From assembly GCA_964383855.1 (NCBI GenBank), contig CAYLIP010000031.1:1-32369 (forward strand): a stretch of DNA of 32,369 bases, given 5' to 3'. Position numbers and translations under genes: made by a program. This stretch comes from CAZHAC01 sp964383855 (lineage in GTDB: Bacteria; Chloroflexota; Dormibacteria; Dormibacterales; Dormibacteraceae). Shown here in pieces: positions 9,696-17,170 of this stretch (its first letter is position 1; each line of letters opens with the position of its first letter). The notes under the pieces were generated by a model. It saw only the letters and a program-made list of their open reading frames with translations, made no database searches and had not been told where the DNA came from.

Positions 9696-9943
9696 CCGGC
9701 CTGGAGCGCTCCCGGCTGCTGGCGCTTGACCGCTGCCTGTACCTGCTCGAGAACGCGCTCCTGGACGGCCGGGGCCGGATCGACGCCGACCTCGGCAACC
9801 GCCTGCGCAAGCTGCTCGGTCAGGCCGATCTGGTCCCCAACCACCGGCTCGAGGGCCGGCGCACGGAGCGCGTGCTGGACGACATCTTCGACCTGCAGGC
9901 GCTGGTGATGGGGGTGGACGAGGAGGAGCGGATCGAGGTCTGA
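9692..9943 (+). CDS. Hypothetical small protein coupled to the sigma/Rieske genes (83 aa)
   Basis: The ATG at 9692 overlaps the Rieske stop as ATGA, so this is the third gene of the operon. The 83-residue product is soluble, acidic at the C-terminus and predicted helical, with Leu-rich amphipathic segments (residues about 5-25, 35-45 and 55-72). It has no Cys and no membrane segment. I recognise no family. Coupling to a sigma factor and its presumed controller suggests a role in the same regulatory unit, but nothing in the sequence shows what it does. Confidence 0.75.
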   Translation: MTGLERSRLLALDRCLYLLENALLDGRGRIDADLGNRLRKLLGQADLVPNHRLEGRRTERVLDDIFDLQALVMGVDEEERIEV

Positions 9944-9983
9944 GCGATTCGCGGGCTGGCTTGGGTATCCTTGCAACCGCTCG

Positions 9984-11213
9984 ATGTCCACCTCCTTCAG
10001 TTCCTCGCGCTCCTACCTCCTGACCTCGGAATCGGTGACGGAGGGGCACCCGGACAAGGTCTGCGACCAGGTCTCCGACGCCATCCTCGACGGCATGCTG
10101 GGCCAGGACCCGGCATCCCGGGTGGCCTGCGAGACGGCGATCACCAAGGAGCTGTGCGTCGTCATCGGCGAGGTCACGACGCACGCCGAACTCGACATCC
10201 AGCGGACGATCCGCGACACCATCCGCGGCATCGGCTACGACTCCGAGGAGCTCGGTTTCGACCCCGACCACGCCCTTCTCCAGGTCTACCTCAAGGAGCA
10301 GTCACCGGACATCGCGGCCGGCGTCGACCACTCGCTCGAGGAGCGCACGGGAGAGCTGGAGGACGACCCCTTCGAGCTCCAGGGCGCGGGCGACCAGGGC
10401 ATGATGATCGGATTCGCGTGCGATGAGACGCCGGAGCTGATGCCGCTCACGATCTCGCTCGCGCATCGGCTGACCCGGCGGCTGGCCGCCGCGCGCAAGG
10501 GTGGCGAGCTGCCCTGGCTGCGGCCGGACGGGAAGTCCCAGGTCACGGTCGAATACTCCAACGGCAGGCCCAAGCGGATCGAGGCTGTGGTCATCTCGAC
10601 GCACCATGACCGGACCGTGGCCAGCGCCGACGTCGAAGAGGGCGTGCGCTCGCTGGTCGTCGACCGGGTGCTGCCGGCCGAGCTGGTCGATGCTCAGACC
10701 CGGATCTACATCAACCCGTCGGGGCGTTTCGAGATCGGCGGTCCCACCGCCGACGCTGGACTGACCGGCCGCAAGATCATCGTCGACACCTACGGCGGGG
10801 TGGCCCGGCATGGCGGCGGCGCCTTCTCGGGCAAGGATCCCTCCAAGGTCGACCGGTCGGCCGCCTACGCGGCGCGGTGGGTGGCCAAGTGCATCGTGGC
10901 GGCGGGCCTGGCCGAGCGCTGTGAGGTGCAGGTCTCCTACGCGATCGGCCGGGCGCGTCCGACCTCGATCGCGGTCGAGACCTTCGGCACCTCGGCCATC
11001 CCCGAGCAGGAGATGCTGCAGCTGGTGCGCCGGCATTTCGACCTGCGGCCGGGGGCGATCATCGCCGGGCTCGACCTCCTGCGGCCGATCTACCAGCCCA
11101 CCGCCGCCTACGGGCACTTCGGCCGCGACGACCTGAGCGTGCCATGGGAGAGCACCGAACGGGCCGAGGCGTTGCGGGCTGATGCGACCGCCTCGTTCGC
11201 GGCTCGCTCCTAG
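9984..11213 (+). CDS. metK: S-adenosylmethionine synthase
   Basis: MetK makes S-adenosylmethionine, the methyl donor, from methionine and ATP in the cytoplasm. The 409-residue protein has the family N-terminus TSESVTEGHPDKVCDQVSDA (GHPDK at 21-25), GAGDQGMMIGFA in the middle, and the GGGAFSGKDPSKVDRSAAY ATP/phosphate-binding loop. The C-terminal YGHFGRDD and W residues fit too. The length is slightly above the common 385-400. The gap to the preceding gene is only 40 nt, so there is no room for a SAM riboswitch, and the gene may be read partly from the sigma-operon promoter. Confidence 0.97.
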   Translation: MSTSFSSSRSYLLTSESVTEGHPDKVCDQVSDAILDGMLGQDPASRVACETAITKELCVVIGEVTTHAELDIQRTIRDTIRGIGYDSEELGFDPDHALLQVYLKEQSPDIAAGVDHSLEERTGELEDDPFELQGAGDQGMMIGFACDETPELMPLTISLAHRLTRRLAAARKGGELPWLRPDGKSQVTVEYSNGRPKRIEAVVISTHHDRTVASADVEEGVRSLVVDRVLPAELVDAQTRIYINPSGRFEIGGPTADAGLTGRKIIVDTYGGVARHGGGAFSGKDPSKVDRSAAYAARWVAKCIVAAGLAERCEVQVSYAIGRARPTSIAVETFGTSAIPEQEMLQLVRRHFDLRPGAIIAGLDLLRPIYQPTAAYGHFGRDDLSVPWESTERAEALRADATASFAARS

Positions 11214-11257
11214 CTTGCCGCTGACTGCCGCCCTGCGCCTGTCCGGGAGGTAGCGGT

Positions 11258-12496
11258 CTGGCCGCGCCCGGGCTGCGCGTCTTCGACTCGCTGTCCCGCC
11301 AAACCCTGCCGGTTCCCCTGTCCGCGGGCGCTGAGCCGGGGGATCCGCCGGAGCTGAGGCTCTACGTGTGCGGGGTGACGCCCTACGACACCGGGCACCT
11401 CGGCCATGCCTTCACCTTCCTCTCCTTCGACACCCTCGTGCGCTGGCTGGAGGGGTCGGGGGTGCGGGTCCGCTATGTGCAGAACATCACGGATGTGGAC
11501 GACCCGCTCTTCGAGCGGGCGCGCCGGGATGGCGTGCCCTGGGCCGAGCTGGCGCGCCGCCAGGCGCATTCCTTCGTGGCCGACATGGACGCGCTCGGGT
11601 GGCGCCGTCCGGACCTGATGCCCGCGGTCTCCTCGGAGATTCCGACCATCCTGGGGGCGGTGGAAGGGCTGGCGTCCAGGGGCTTCGCCTATCAGACGGA
11701 CGCGGTCTACTTCGAGGTTTCCCGGTTTCCCTCCTACGGGGCCCTCTCGCACCGCTCCCGGCGCTCGATGATCGCCAAGCTGCGCGACGAGGGGCTGCTC
11801 GGGGTGGTCGGCCCGGGGGCCAAGCGGGACGCGCTCGATTTCCCGCTCTGGCGGCGGTCGGCGCCCGATGAGCCGGCCTGGACGTCGGCGTTCGGGGAGG
11901 GGCGGCCGGGCTGGCACATCGAGTGCTCGGCGATGGCGATGCGGTACCTGGGGCCGGTGGTGGACATCCACGGTGGTGGCCGGGACCTCCAGTTCTCGCA
12001 CCACGAGGCGGAGAGGGCGCAGAGCGAGTCCTTAACGGGCACTGTTCCCTTTGCCCGGGCCTGGATGCACGCTGGGCTCGTCCGATACCAGGGGCACAAG
12101 ATGAGCAAGTCGCTGGGCAACCTGGTGGTGGTGCCCCAGCTGCTGGAGCGCGCGTCCGCGGCCGCGGTGCGCCTGATGCTGGCCGGGCACCGCTACCGGA
12201 GCGACTGGGAGTTCCGCTGGGAGCAGCTCGACCGCGCCCAGGCGCTGACCGAGCGCGTAGCAGCACTGGTAGGGGAGGCGCGGGGGGCGGGGGCGGGCCC
12301 CGGGCCCGATGTGCCCGGCGGCGAGTTCGCTCGGCGCTTCCAGGAGGCGATGAACGACGACCTCAACACGCCGGCGGCCGTCCGCGCCCTTCGGTCCGCG
12401 GTGGCAGCCGGGGATGCGGCGGCGGCGCGGTGGATGCTGGGCATCCTGGTTGGCAGCGCGCCGCTGGCGCGGGGGGCTCGGCCGGCGCGCTCCTGA
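11258..12496 (+). CDS. mshC: MshC-like cysteine ligase (cysteinyl-tRNA synthetase family, 412 aa)
   Basis: This is a class I synthetase-fold enzyme. The closest pattern is MshC, which joins cysteine to GlcN-inositol in mycothiol synthesis. MshC-like features are YVCGVTPYDTGHLGHA (HIGH motif at 47-50, zinc Cys38), YVQNITDVDDPLFERA, RPGWHIEC (C223), the HHE pair (H249) and HKMSKSLGN (KMSKS at 281-285). The 412-aa length matches MshC and not full CysRS, which has a longer anticodon-binding end. No ATG/GTG/TTG precedes GTG 11366 in frame, yet LRVFDSLSRQ upstream matches the family N-terminus. GGGAGG at 11245-11250, 7 nt before CTG 11258, suggests a CTG start. CysRS cannot be excluded. The 3' end lies at the assembly gap. 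Confidence 0.75.
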   Translation: MAAPGLRVFDSLSRQTLPVPLSAGAEPGDPPELRLYVCGVTPYDTGHLGHAFTFLSFDTLVRWLEGSGVRVRYVQNITDVDDPLFERARRDGVPWAELARRQAHSFVADMDALGWRRPDLMPAVSSEIPTILGAVEGLASRGFAYQTDAVYFEVSRFPSYGALSHRSRRSMIAKLRDEGLLGVVGPGAKRDALDFPLWRRSAPDEPAWTSAFGEGRPGWHIECSAMAMRYLGPVVDIHGGGRDLQFSHHEAERAQSESLTGTVPFARAWMHAGLVRYQGHKMSKSLGNLVVVPQLLERASAAAVRLMLAGHRYRSDWEFRWEQLDRAQALTERVAALVGEARGAGAGPGPDVPGGEFARRFQEAMNDDLNTPAAVRALRSAVAAGDAAAARWMLGILVGSAPLARGARPARS

Positions 12497-12520
12497 TTTC
12501 GGCGCATGTGCGGGCGCATG
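12466..12520 (+). repeat. Left copy of an exact 55-nt duplication flanking the assembly gap
   Basis: These 55 bases, covering the 3' end and stop of the MshC-like gene, are repeated exactly at 12621-12675. Each copy abuts the N run. An exact overlap of 55 nt is what two de Bruijn-graph contigs ending on the same k-mer would show, so the duplication is probably artificial. Confidence 0.9.
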
Positions 12521-12620
12521 NNNNNNNNNNNNNNNNNNNNNNNNNNNNNNNNNNNNNNNNNNNNNNNNNNNNNNNNNNNNNNNNNNNNNNNNNNNNNNNN
12601 NNNNNNNNNNNNNNNNNNNN
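12521..12620. other. Assembly gap of 100 N
   Basis: Exactly 100 undetermined bases, the conventional scaffold filler. The real distance is unknown and may be zero or negative, because the flanks are identical. Translations that run through the N block are not evidence of genes. Confidence 0.99.
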
Positions 12621-12675
12621 GGCGCGGGGGGCTCGGCCGGCGCGCTCCTGATTTCGGCGCATGTGCGGGCGCATG
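12621..12675 (+). repeat. Right copy of the 55-nt gap-flanking duplication
   Basis: This segment is identical to 12466-12520 and includes a second copy of the MshC C-terminal codons and stop. If the flanks are merged, the gene end is unchanged and this copy disappears. Confidence 0.9.
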
Positions 12676-12740
12676 GGCGTTTTGCCGGCGCCCCGAGCGC
12701 CGGGTGTCGGCGCATGTGCGGGCGCATGCGCGTTTGCCCG
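12655..12740. repeat. Short tandem repeat, two units with 53-nt period
   Basis: A 21-nt core is present at 12655-12675 and 12708-12728, and once more left of the gap at 12500-12520. On the minus strand it reads as two CATGCGCC octamers separated by CGCA. Similarity continues for about 10 nt to a GCGTTT(T)GCC stretch, while the intervening 20 or so bases differ. The function is unknown. Such a repeat, if dispersed in the genome, would explain why the assembly broke here. The 12497-12772 stretch contains no gene I can support. Confidence 0.6.
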
Positions 12741-12772
12741 CGGCCCCCAGGGCAGCTAAAACCGCGGCCCCC

Positions 12773-13081
12773 CTACCCGACCTCCAACGGAGTCCCACAG
12801 GCCGGGCACTCCTCCCCGGGCACGATGCTGACCAGCGTCTCGCAGCTCGGGCAGAGCACGTCCATGGGCATCCGCGCCTCCGCCTCCTCCTCGGCCGCCT
12901 CGGCCGCCCGCTCCCCGGGCACCTCGCCGAGGTCGAAGGCGGGCGCCCCGCAGCCCAGGCAGAGGTAGCCGGCCTGGACGATCCGGTGCTCCTGGTAGAT
13001 CCCCTCGGCGTCGATGTCGACCTCGGTGAAGAGGGCCCGGAAGAGCCGTGAGCCGCAGTTGCGCGAGCACGCCAGCCACAT
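12773..13081 (-). CDS. Zinc-ribbon protein of unknown function (102 aa)
   Basis: Eight cysteines form two plausible zinc sites: C5/C9 with C41-x-x-C44, and C77-x-x-C80 with C92-x-x-C95 (CPSC...CPAC). An acidic Glu/Ala linker (about 52-70) separates them. There is no membrane segment. I use ATG 13081, which leaves 35 nt to the divergent gene; a GTG at 13108 would leave only 8 nt. The C-terminal CPACGTPLEVG resembles rubredoxin-like or zinc-ribbon ends found in many small adaptor proteins. The family is not recognised and the role is unknown. Confidence 0.72.
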   Translation of the reverse strand: MWLACSRNCGSRLFRALFTEVDIDAEGIYQEHRIVQAGYLCLGCGAPAFDLGEVPGERAAEAAEEEAEARMPMDVLCPSCETLVSIVPGEECPACGTPLEVG

Positions 13082-13116
13082 GCCCGAGAGCTTACCCAGA
13101 TGCCACACTGCCCAAG

Positions 13117-13392
13117 GTGAAGGCTGTCCTCCTGGGCCTGGTGCTGCTGCCCGCCCTCGCCCTGGCCCTCCTCTCGATCCGTCCCGGCGGCCTCCGCCGC
13201 CAGCTTCGCTATGCCCGCCGGCGCCTCAAGATCGCCCTCGTCCTCGGGGGCGTCTACCTGGCCGCCTCCGCGGTCGCCCACCTGCTGGTCGCGCCCGGCG
13301 CCCGCCTCCAGTACGTGGACGCCGGTATCGCGCTGCTGCTCGCGATCACGTTCGTGGTGCTGGCGCAGGACCCGGCTGCCGAACGCCGGTAG
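13117..13392 (+). CDS. Small membrane protein (91 aa)
   Basis: From GTG 13117 the product starts with a hydrophobic helix (VKAVLLGLVLLPALALALLSI). A basic loop (RRQLRYARRRLK) follows, then two more hydrophobic stretches (about residues 37-52 and 62-80). This gives three likely membrane helices with positive-inside loops. The start is chosen because it begins just before the first helix; the open frame extends 69 nt upstream but would overlap the divergent zinc-ribbon gene. The 3' end overlaps the convergent MFS gene by 47 nt. No family is recognised. Confidence 0.68.
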   Translation: MKAVLLGLVLLPALALALLSIRPGGLRRQLRYARRRLKIALVLGGVYLAASAVAHLLVAPGARLQYVDAGIALLLAITFVVLAQDPAAERR

Positions 13393-14446
13393 CCAGGCGG
13401 CTGCGCACCAGCGCCGCCCCCACGGCCAGGATCCCGAGCAGGCCGAGCGCCAGCCAGGGCAGCCGGCCGCGCCCGATCTCCGCCCCCGCCAGCGGTCCGG
13501 CGACCGCCCCCAACGCGAAACCGGCGAAGAGGAGACCGAAGGCGCTGTGCGGCGCGTCGGGCGCGGCGTCGGCCGCCATCCTCGCCATGGCCCCGGCCGC
13601 GCCGCCCAGCGCCAGGCCGCAGCCGAAGGCGCCGAGGAGGATGCCTGGGCCCCAGCCGCCGGCCACCAGCAGCGCCGCGACAAGTTCGCAGATTCCGATC
13701 GCGATCAGCACGCGGTTGGTGCCCAAAACATCGGCGAGCAGGCCCCCTCCGAGACGCCCGCCGGCATTGCCGGCCGCCGCCGCCACCAGCGCGGCTGCCG
13801 CCAGAGCCGGTCCCAGCCCCAGGGAGAGGATGTAGAGCCCGGCATTGACGAAGGCGTAGGCCCCGAGCGGCGTGGCCGCCGCCACGACGACGAAGCCGGC
13901 CAGGATGCGCGGTCGCACGAGCACGGCGAGCAGCGGCGTCCGGTCCTCCGCCGCCGCCTGTGCGGGGGCCGGCAGCGAGGGCATCAGGAGCACCGCCGCC
14001 ACCGCCATGACGGCCAGTACGACCCCGACGATGCGCAGCGCGTCGAGCCAGGAATGGCTCCCCGCCAGGTACTGGAAGAACGGGACCTGCACCACGGCGC
14101 CGAGCGCGTAGGTCCCCGTCAGCAGGCCGCCGAGCGTGCCCGCCCGGCCCGGAAAGACCTGCGCCGCGGCGCCCAGCCCGCCCGTGAGCGCGATGCCCCC
14201 GCCGACGCCCAGTGCCAGGAACGAGTAGGCGGCGACGAAGGTCACCGGCGACGGGAAGACGAACGCGATCGCGAAGCCCGCGACCAGCAGGCCGACCGCG
14301 GCCCAGGTCAGGCGGCGCGGCGGAAAGCGGTCGGCCAGCCGCCCACCGAGCACGGTGGCCGCCCCGTAGCCGAGCGGCGTGGCCGAGAAGACAGCCCCGA
14401 TGAGCGCGTCCGGCCAGTGCTCGGTGGCGCGCACGTGCGGGGCCAC
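13346..14446 (-). CDS. MFS transporter, OxlT-like; N-terminus probably begins further upstream
   Basis: This is a polytopic permease of the major facilitator superfamily with about eleven visible helices. The loop 2-3 motif GGRLADRFPPRR is in place (about residues 34-45), and the central loop is Ala/Glu-rich. From GTG 14446 the protein lacks TM1. The same frame upstream reads VAAAAVGLQFTYGLAFAWGAVAPHVR, a typical MFS TM1 with the QFTYG...W pattern of oxalate/formate-type members. No ATG, GTG or TTG exists in that upstream frame, so the true start may be a rare codon such as ATC 14518 or be hidden by a sequence error. The substrate is unknown. Confidence 0.85.
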   Translation of the reverse strand: MAPHVRATEHWPDALIGAVFSATPLGYGAATVLGGRLADRFPPRRLTWAAVGLLVAGFAIAFVFPSPVTFVAAYSFLALGVGGGIALTGGLGAAAQVFPGRAGTLGGLLTGTYALGAVVQVPFFQYLAGSHSWLDALRIVGVVLAVMAVAAVLLMPSLPAPAQAAAEDRTPLLAVLVRPRILAGFVVVAAATPLGAYAFVNAGLYILSLGLGPALAAAALVAAAAGNAGGRLGGGLLADVLGTNRVLIAIGICELVAALLVAGGWGPGILLGAFGCGLALGGAAGAMARMAADAAPDAPHSAFGLLFAGFALGAVAGPLAGAEIGRGRLPWLALGLLGILAVGAALVRSRLATGVRQPGPAPAPRT

Positions 14447-14528
14447 CGCCCCCCAGGCGAAGGCCAGGCCATAGGTGAACTGAAGGCCGACGGCGGCGGC
14501 GGCGACTCGGGCGCGGATAGCTACATGA

Positions 14529-15641
14529 TCAGGCGACGCGCCGCCGCAGCGTGGCCGCCGACGCCGCCACCAGTGCGACGACGAAGGCGGCGACCACCGC
14601 GGTGTCGAGCGGGACCCTCCCGTCGCCGATCCCGGCGCCCCGCACCATCACCTCGCGCAGGGCGTCCACGGCATAGGTGAGGGGCAGCACGTTGGAGACC
14701 GCCTGGAGCCAGCCGGGCTCCGTGCTGACCGGGAAGATGATGCCGCTCAGCAGCAGCTGAGGCACGACCGCGATCGGAATGAACTGCACCGCCTGGAACT
14801 CGGTGCGGGCGAAGACGCTGAGGAAGATGCCGAGGTTGACGGCGGCCACGGCCAGCAGGAGGGTGAGCACGAAGATCAGCCAGGCGGGCCCGGCATTGTG
14901 GATGTTGAGGACGTAAAGGCCGAACACGATCACCTCGACCGCCTGCACGCTCGCCAGCACGCTGAAGCCGAGCATGTAGCCGACGACGATCTCTCCTCGC
15001 CTGAGCGGGCTGGCCATCAGGCGCTCCAGCGTGCCCTGTGTGCGCTCGCGCAGGAAGGACACGATGGTGACCACGAAGACCAGGAAGAAGACGGCGAGGC
15101 CGACGAAGGCGGCTCCGAAATAGTCCAGGGTGTCGAGCCCGGCCCCGCCGTGCAGGTAGACGGTCCGGATCGCCTGCCGCGGCTGGACCGCGCTGCGGGG
15201 GGCCAGCGCCTGCACGGTCTTCAGCATCGCCTCCTGCACCGCCAGCTCCACCGGCTGGTTGAGCCCGGGCTGGCTGCCCTCGAGGTGCACCTCGGGCGCG
15301 ACCAGGCCCTGGCTCACCGCCAGCTGCGTGAAGTCGGAGGCGAGCACGACGTAGCCGGCGGTTGATCCCTCGCGGAGGTGTCGGTCGGCGGCCGCCCGGT
15401 CGGCCGGGCGGGCGTGCACGCGGCCGGAGGCGAGCAGCTGCTGCGTCATGGCGGCGCCCGCCGGACCCTGGTCCAGGTTGACGACGTCGACCTCGACGTG
15501 GGTGCTGCCGCCCCGGATGAGCAGGTAGAAGAGCCCCAGGATCACGATCGGAGCCACGAAGAGCAGGGCCAGCGTGCGGCGGTCGCGACGGAACCCGAGA
15601 AGGATCCGGCGGGTGATCGCGAGGACGCGCCGGCCGCTCAC
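14529..15641 (-). CDS. ABC-2 type transport permease (370 aa)
   Basis: This is the membrane half of an ABC-2 exporter. One helix lies near the N-terminus (about residues 25-42). A large extracytoplasmic domain (about 45-170) follows, then five helices from about 175 to the end, with the LMASPLRRGEIVVGYMLG coupling segment and the SGIIFPVSTEPGWLQAVSNVLPLTYAVDALR segment typical of PF12698-like permeases. The GTG start overlaps the ATPase stop as GTGA. With the ATPase and the double-HTH TetR it forms a regulated three-gene export operon. The substrate is unknown; drug or lipid export is usual for the family. Confidence 0.92.
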   Translation of the reverse strand: MSGRRVLAITRRILLGFRRDRRTLALLFVAPIVILGLFYLLIRGGSTHVEVDVVNLDQGPAGAAMTQQLLASGRVHARPADRAAADRHLREGSTAGYVVLASDFTQLAVSQGLVAPEVHLEGSQPGLNQPVELAVQEAMLKTVQALAPRSAVQPRQAIRTVYLHGGAGLDTLDYFGAAFVGLAVFFLVFVVTIVSFLRERTQGTLERLMASPLRRGEIVVGYMLGFSVLASVQAVEVIVFGLYVLNIHNAGPAWLIFVLTLLLAVAAVNLGIFLSVFARTEFQAVQFIPIAVVPQLLLSGIIFPVSTEPGWLQAVSNVLPLTYAVDALREVMVRGAGIGDGRVPLDTAVVAAFVVALVAASAATLRRRVA

Positions 15642-16348
15642 GAGGGGTGCTGCTCCGAGAGCCTGAGGAATGCCTGCTCGAGGTTCGCCGTGCCCGCCCG
15701 GGCGACCAGCCCGCGCGCCGAACCCTCGGCCAGCAGCCGGCCGAAGAGGATCAGGCCCAGCCGTTCGCAGCGCTCGGCCTCGTCCATCACGTGACTGCTG
15801 ACGAGAATGGTCGTGCCCTGGTCGGCCATGCGCCGAAAGCGGTCCCAGAGCTGGGCTCGGAGCTGCGGGTCGACCCCGACGGTGGGCTCGTCCAGCAGCA
15901 GGAGCCGCGGATGATGGACGAGCGCGCAGGCGAGGGAGACGCGGGTCCGCATGCCTCCGCTGAGGGTCGAGACGACCGACCGCCGCCGGCTTGAGAGATC
16001 GACGAACTCGAGCGCTTCGTCGATGCCGCCGGTGCCACCCGAGATGGCGGCGAAGAATTCGAGGTTTTCCTCGACCGAGAGATCGGGATAGAGTGCCGCC
16101 GCCTGCGTCATGTATCCGACGTGCCCGAGCACGGGCAGGTTGGGAATCCGGCGCCCGAGGACGGTGATCTCGCCCTCCTCTGGCGCCACCAGCCCGACCA
16201 GCGAGCGGATCAGCGTCGTCTTGCCCGAGCCGTTGGGGCCGAGGAGTCCGTAGATCTCGCCCTCGCGGACCTGCAGCGTCACGCCGTCCAGGGCGCGCAG
16301 GTCGCCGAACGACTTGACCGCGCCCTTCACCTCGACCGCGTACTGCAT
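15638..16348 (-). CDS. ABC transporter ATP-binding protein (236 aa)
   Basis: This is the nucleotide-binding partner of the adjacent permease. Walker A is GPNGSGKTT (residues about 37-45), followed by the Q-loop region YMTQAA, signature LSGGMRTRVSLA, Walker B LLLLDEPTVGVDP and switch His in VSSHVMDEAE. All catalytic elements are intact. The ATG at 16348 lies 6 nt after the TetR stop, and the gene ends in a GTGA overlap with the permease. Confidence 0.95.
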   Translation of the reverse strand: MQYAVEVKGAVKSFGDLRALDGVTLQVREGEIYGLLGPNGSGKTTLIRSLVGLVAPEEGEITVLGRRIPNLPVLGHVGYMTQAAALYPDLSVEENLEFFAAISGGTGGIDEALEFVDLSSRRRSVVSTLSGGMRTRVSLACALVHHPRLLLLDEPTVGVDPQLRAQLWDRFRRMADQGTTILVSSHVMDEAERCERLGLILFGRLLAEGSARGLVARAGTANLEQAFLRLSEQHPS

Positions 16349-16354
16349 CGCCGT

Positions 16355-17164
16355 CTATGCCTCCGCCTGGCCGGGGGCCCGCATGCCGGCCACCCAGACC
16401 CGGGCCAGCTCGGCCGCCGCCTCCTCGACCGGGACTTCGAAACCCAGAAGCGCCTCGGCCTGGAGCCGCAGGAGCAGATGGAAGACGATCGGTCCCGCGA
16501 ACGACTGCAGCGCGAGCAGGGGATGCATGGGGCGCAGCGTGCCGGCCTGCATCTGCCTCAGGAGGTAGGCCATCATGGGGCCGAGCGCGGATTCGATCGC
16601 CAGCTCTCGGGCGGTGGCGGCGTCCGGCGTCGGCGCCGAGACCTCGAAGAGCAGTGAGCGCATGAGTCCGACATGGTCCTTGAGATGCCTCGCCGCGGCC
16701 TGCGCCACCGCCGGCATCACGACCTCCGGCGGTGCCTCGGCGAGCCGCCTCACGGTGGCGCCGATCGGCTCCAGCGGTGAGTAGACGCGGACCATCTCGC
16801 GGAAGAGGGCGGGCTTGCCCGGGAAGAGCCGGTAGAGGTTGGCCCGGGAGACGGCCGCACGCTCGGCCAGCTCATCCATGGAAAGCCGGGCCAGGCCGTC
16901 TCGGGTCAGCAGCTCCACGGCGGCCGCCAGCACGCGCTGCCGCGGCCCTGGCTCGGGCGCTATGTCGGCTGCCCGCAGCAGGTCGTCGCGGGACCGGAAA
17001 TGGCGATGCAGCGTGGCGCGCGACACGCCCGCCGCACCGGCCAGCTGCGCCAGCGTGGGGGTGCCCGCGACGCCCTCCGCGAGGAGGCGGCGTGCCACCT
17101 CGACCAGGCGTTCGCTGGTCGCCCCGGCGGCTGCTCTGGGACGGCGGGCCCGGGTGGGAGGCAT
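16355..17164 (-). CDS. TetR-family regulator with two tandem HTH domains (269 aa)
   Basis: Two TetR-type DNA-binding units lie in one chain. HTH1 is at about residues 16-63 (SERLVEVARRLLAEGV...TLAQLAGAAGVSRATLHRHFRSRDDLL). HTH2 is at about 75-122 (RQRVLAAAVELLTRDGL...SMDELAERAAVSRANLYRLFPGKPALF). One C-terminal ligand/dimer domain (130-269) follows. Standard TetR proteins have a single HTH and about 200 residues. ATG 17164 is preferred over TTG 17206 because the latter would place the promoter and operator inside the gene. It heads the ABC-2 exporter operon and very likely represses it and itself. Confidence 0.9.
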   Translation of the reverse strand: MPPTRARRPRAAAGATSERLVEVARRLLAEGVAGTPTLAQLAGAAGVSRATLHRHFRSRDDLLRAADIAPEPGPRQRVLAAAVELLTRDGLARLSMDELAERAAVSRANLYRLFPGKPALFREMVRVYSPLEPIGATVRRLAEAPPEVVMPAVAQAAARHLKDHVGLMRSLLFEVSAPTPDAATARELAIESALGPMMAYLLRQMQAGTLRPMHPLLALQSFAGPIVFHLLLRLQAEALLGFEVPVEEAAAELARVWVAGMRAPGQAEA

Positions 17165-17170
17165 GGCGGT

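Noticed and set aside
9944..9983. SAM riboswitch before metK
   Set aside because: Only 40 nt separate metK from the preceding gene; no room and no matching structure.
12363..12728. Minus-strand reading frames with repeated MRPHMRR peptides running through the gap
   Set aside because: They are produced by the repeated DNA and cross the N block; no real protein features.
12655..12740. CRISPR-like repeat-spacer pattern
   Set aside because: Only two or three units, spacers too short, and no cas genes in the window.
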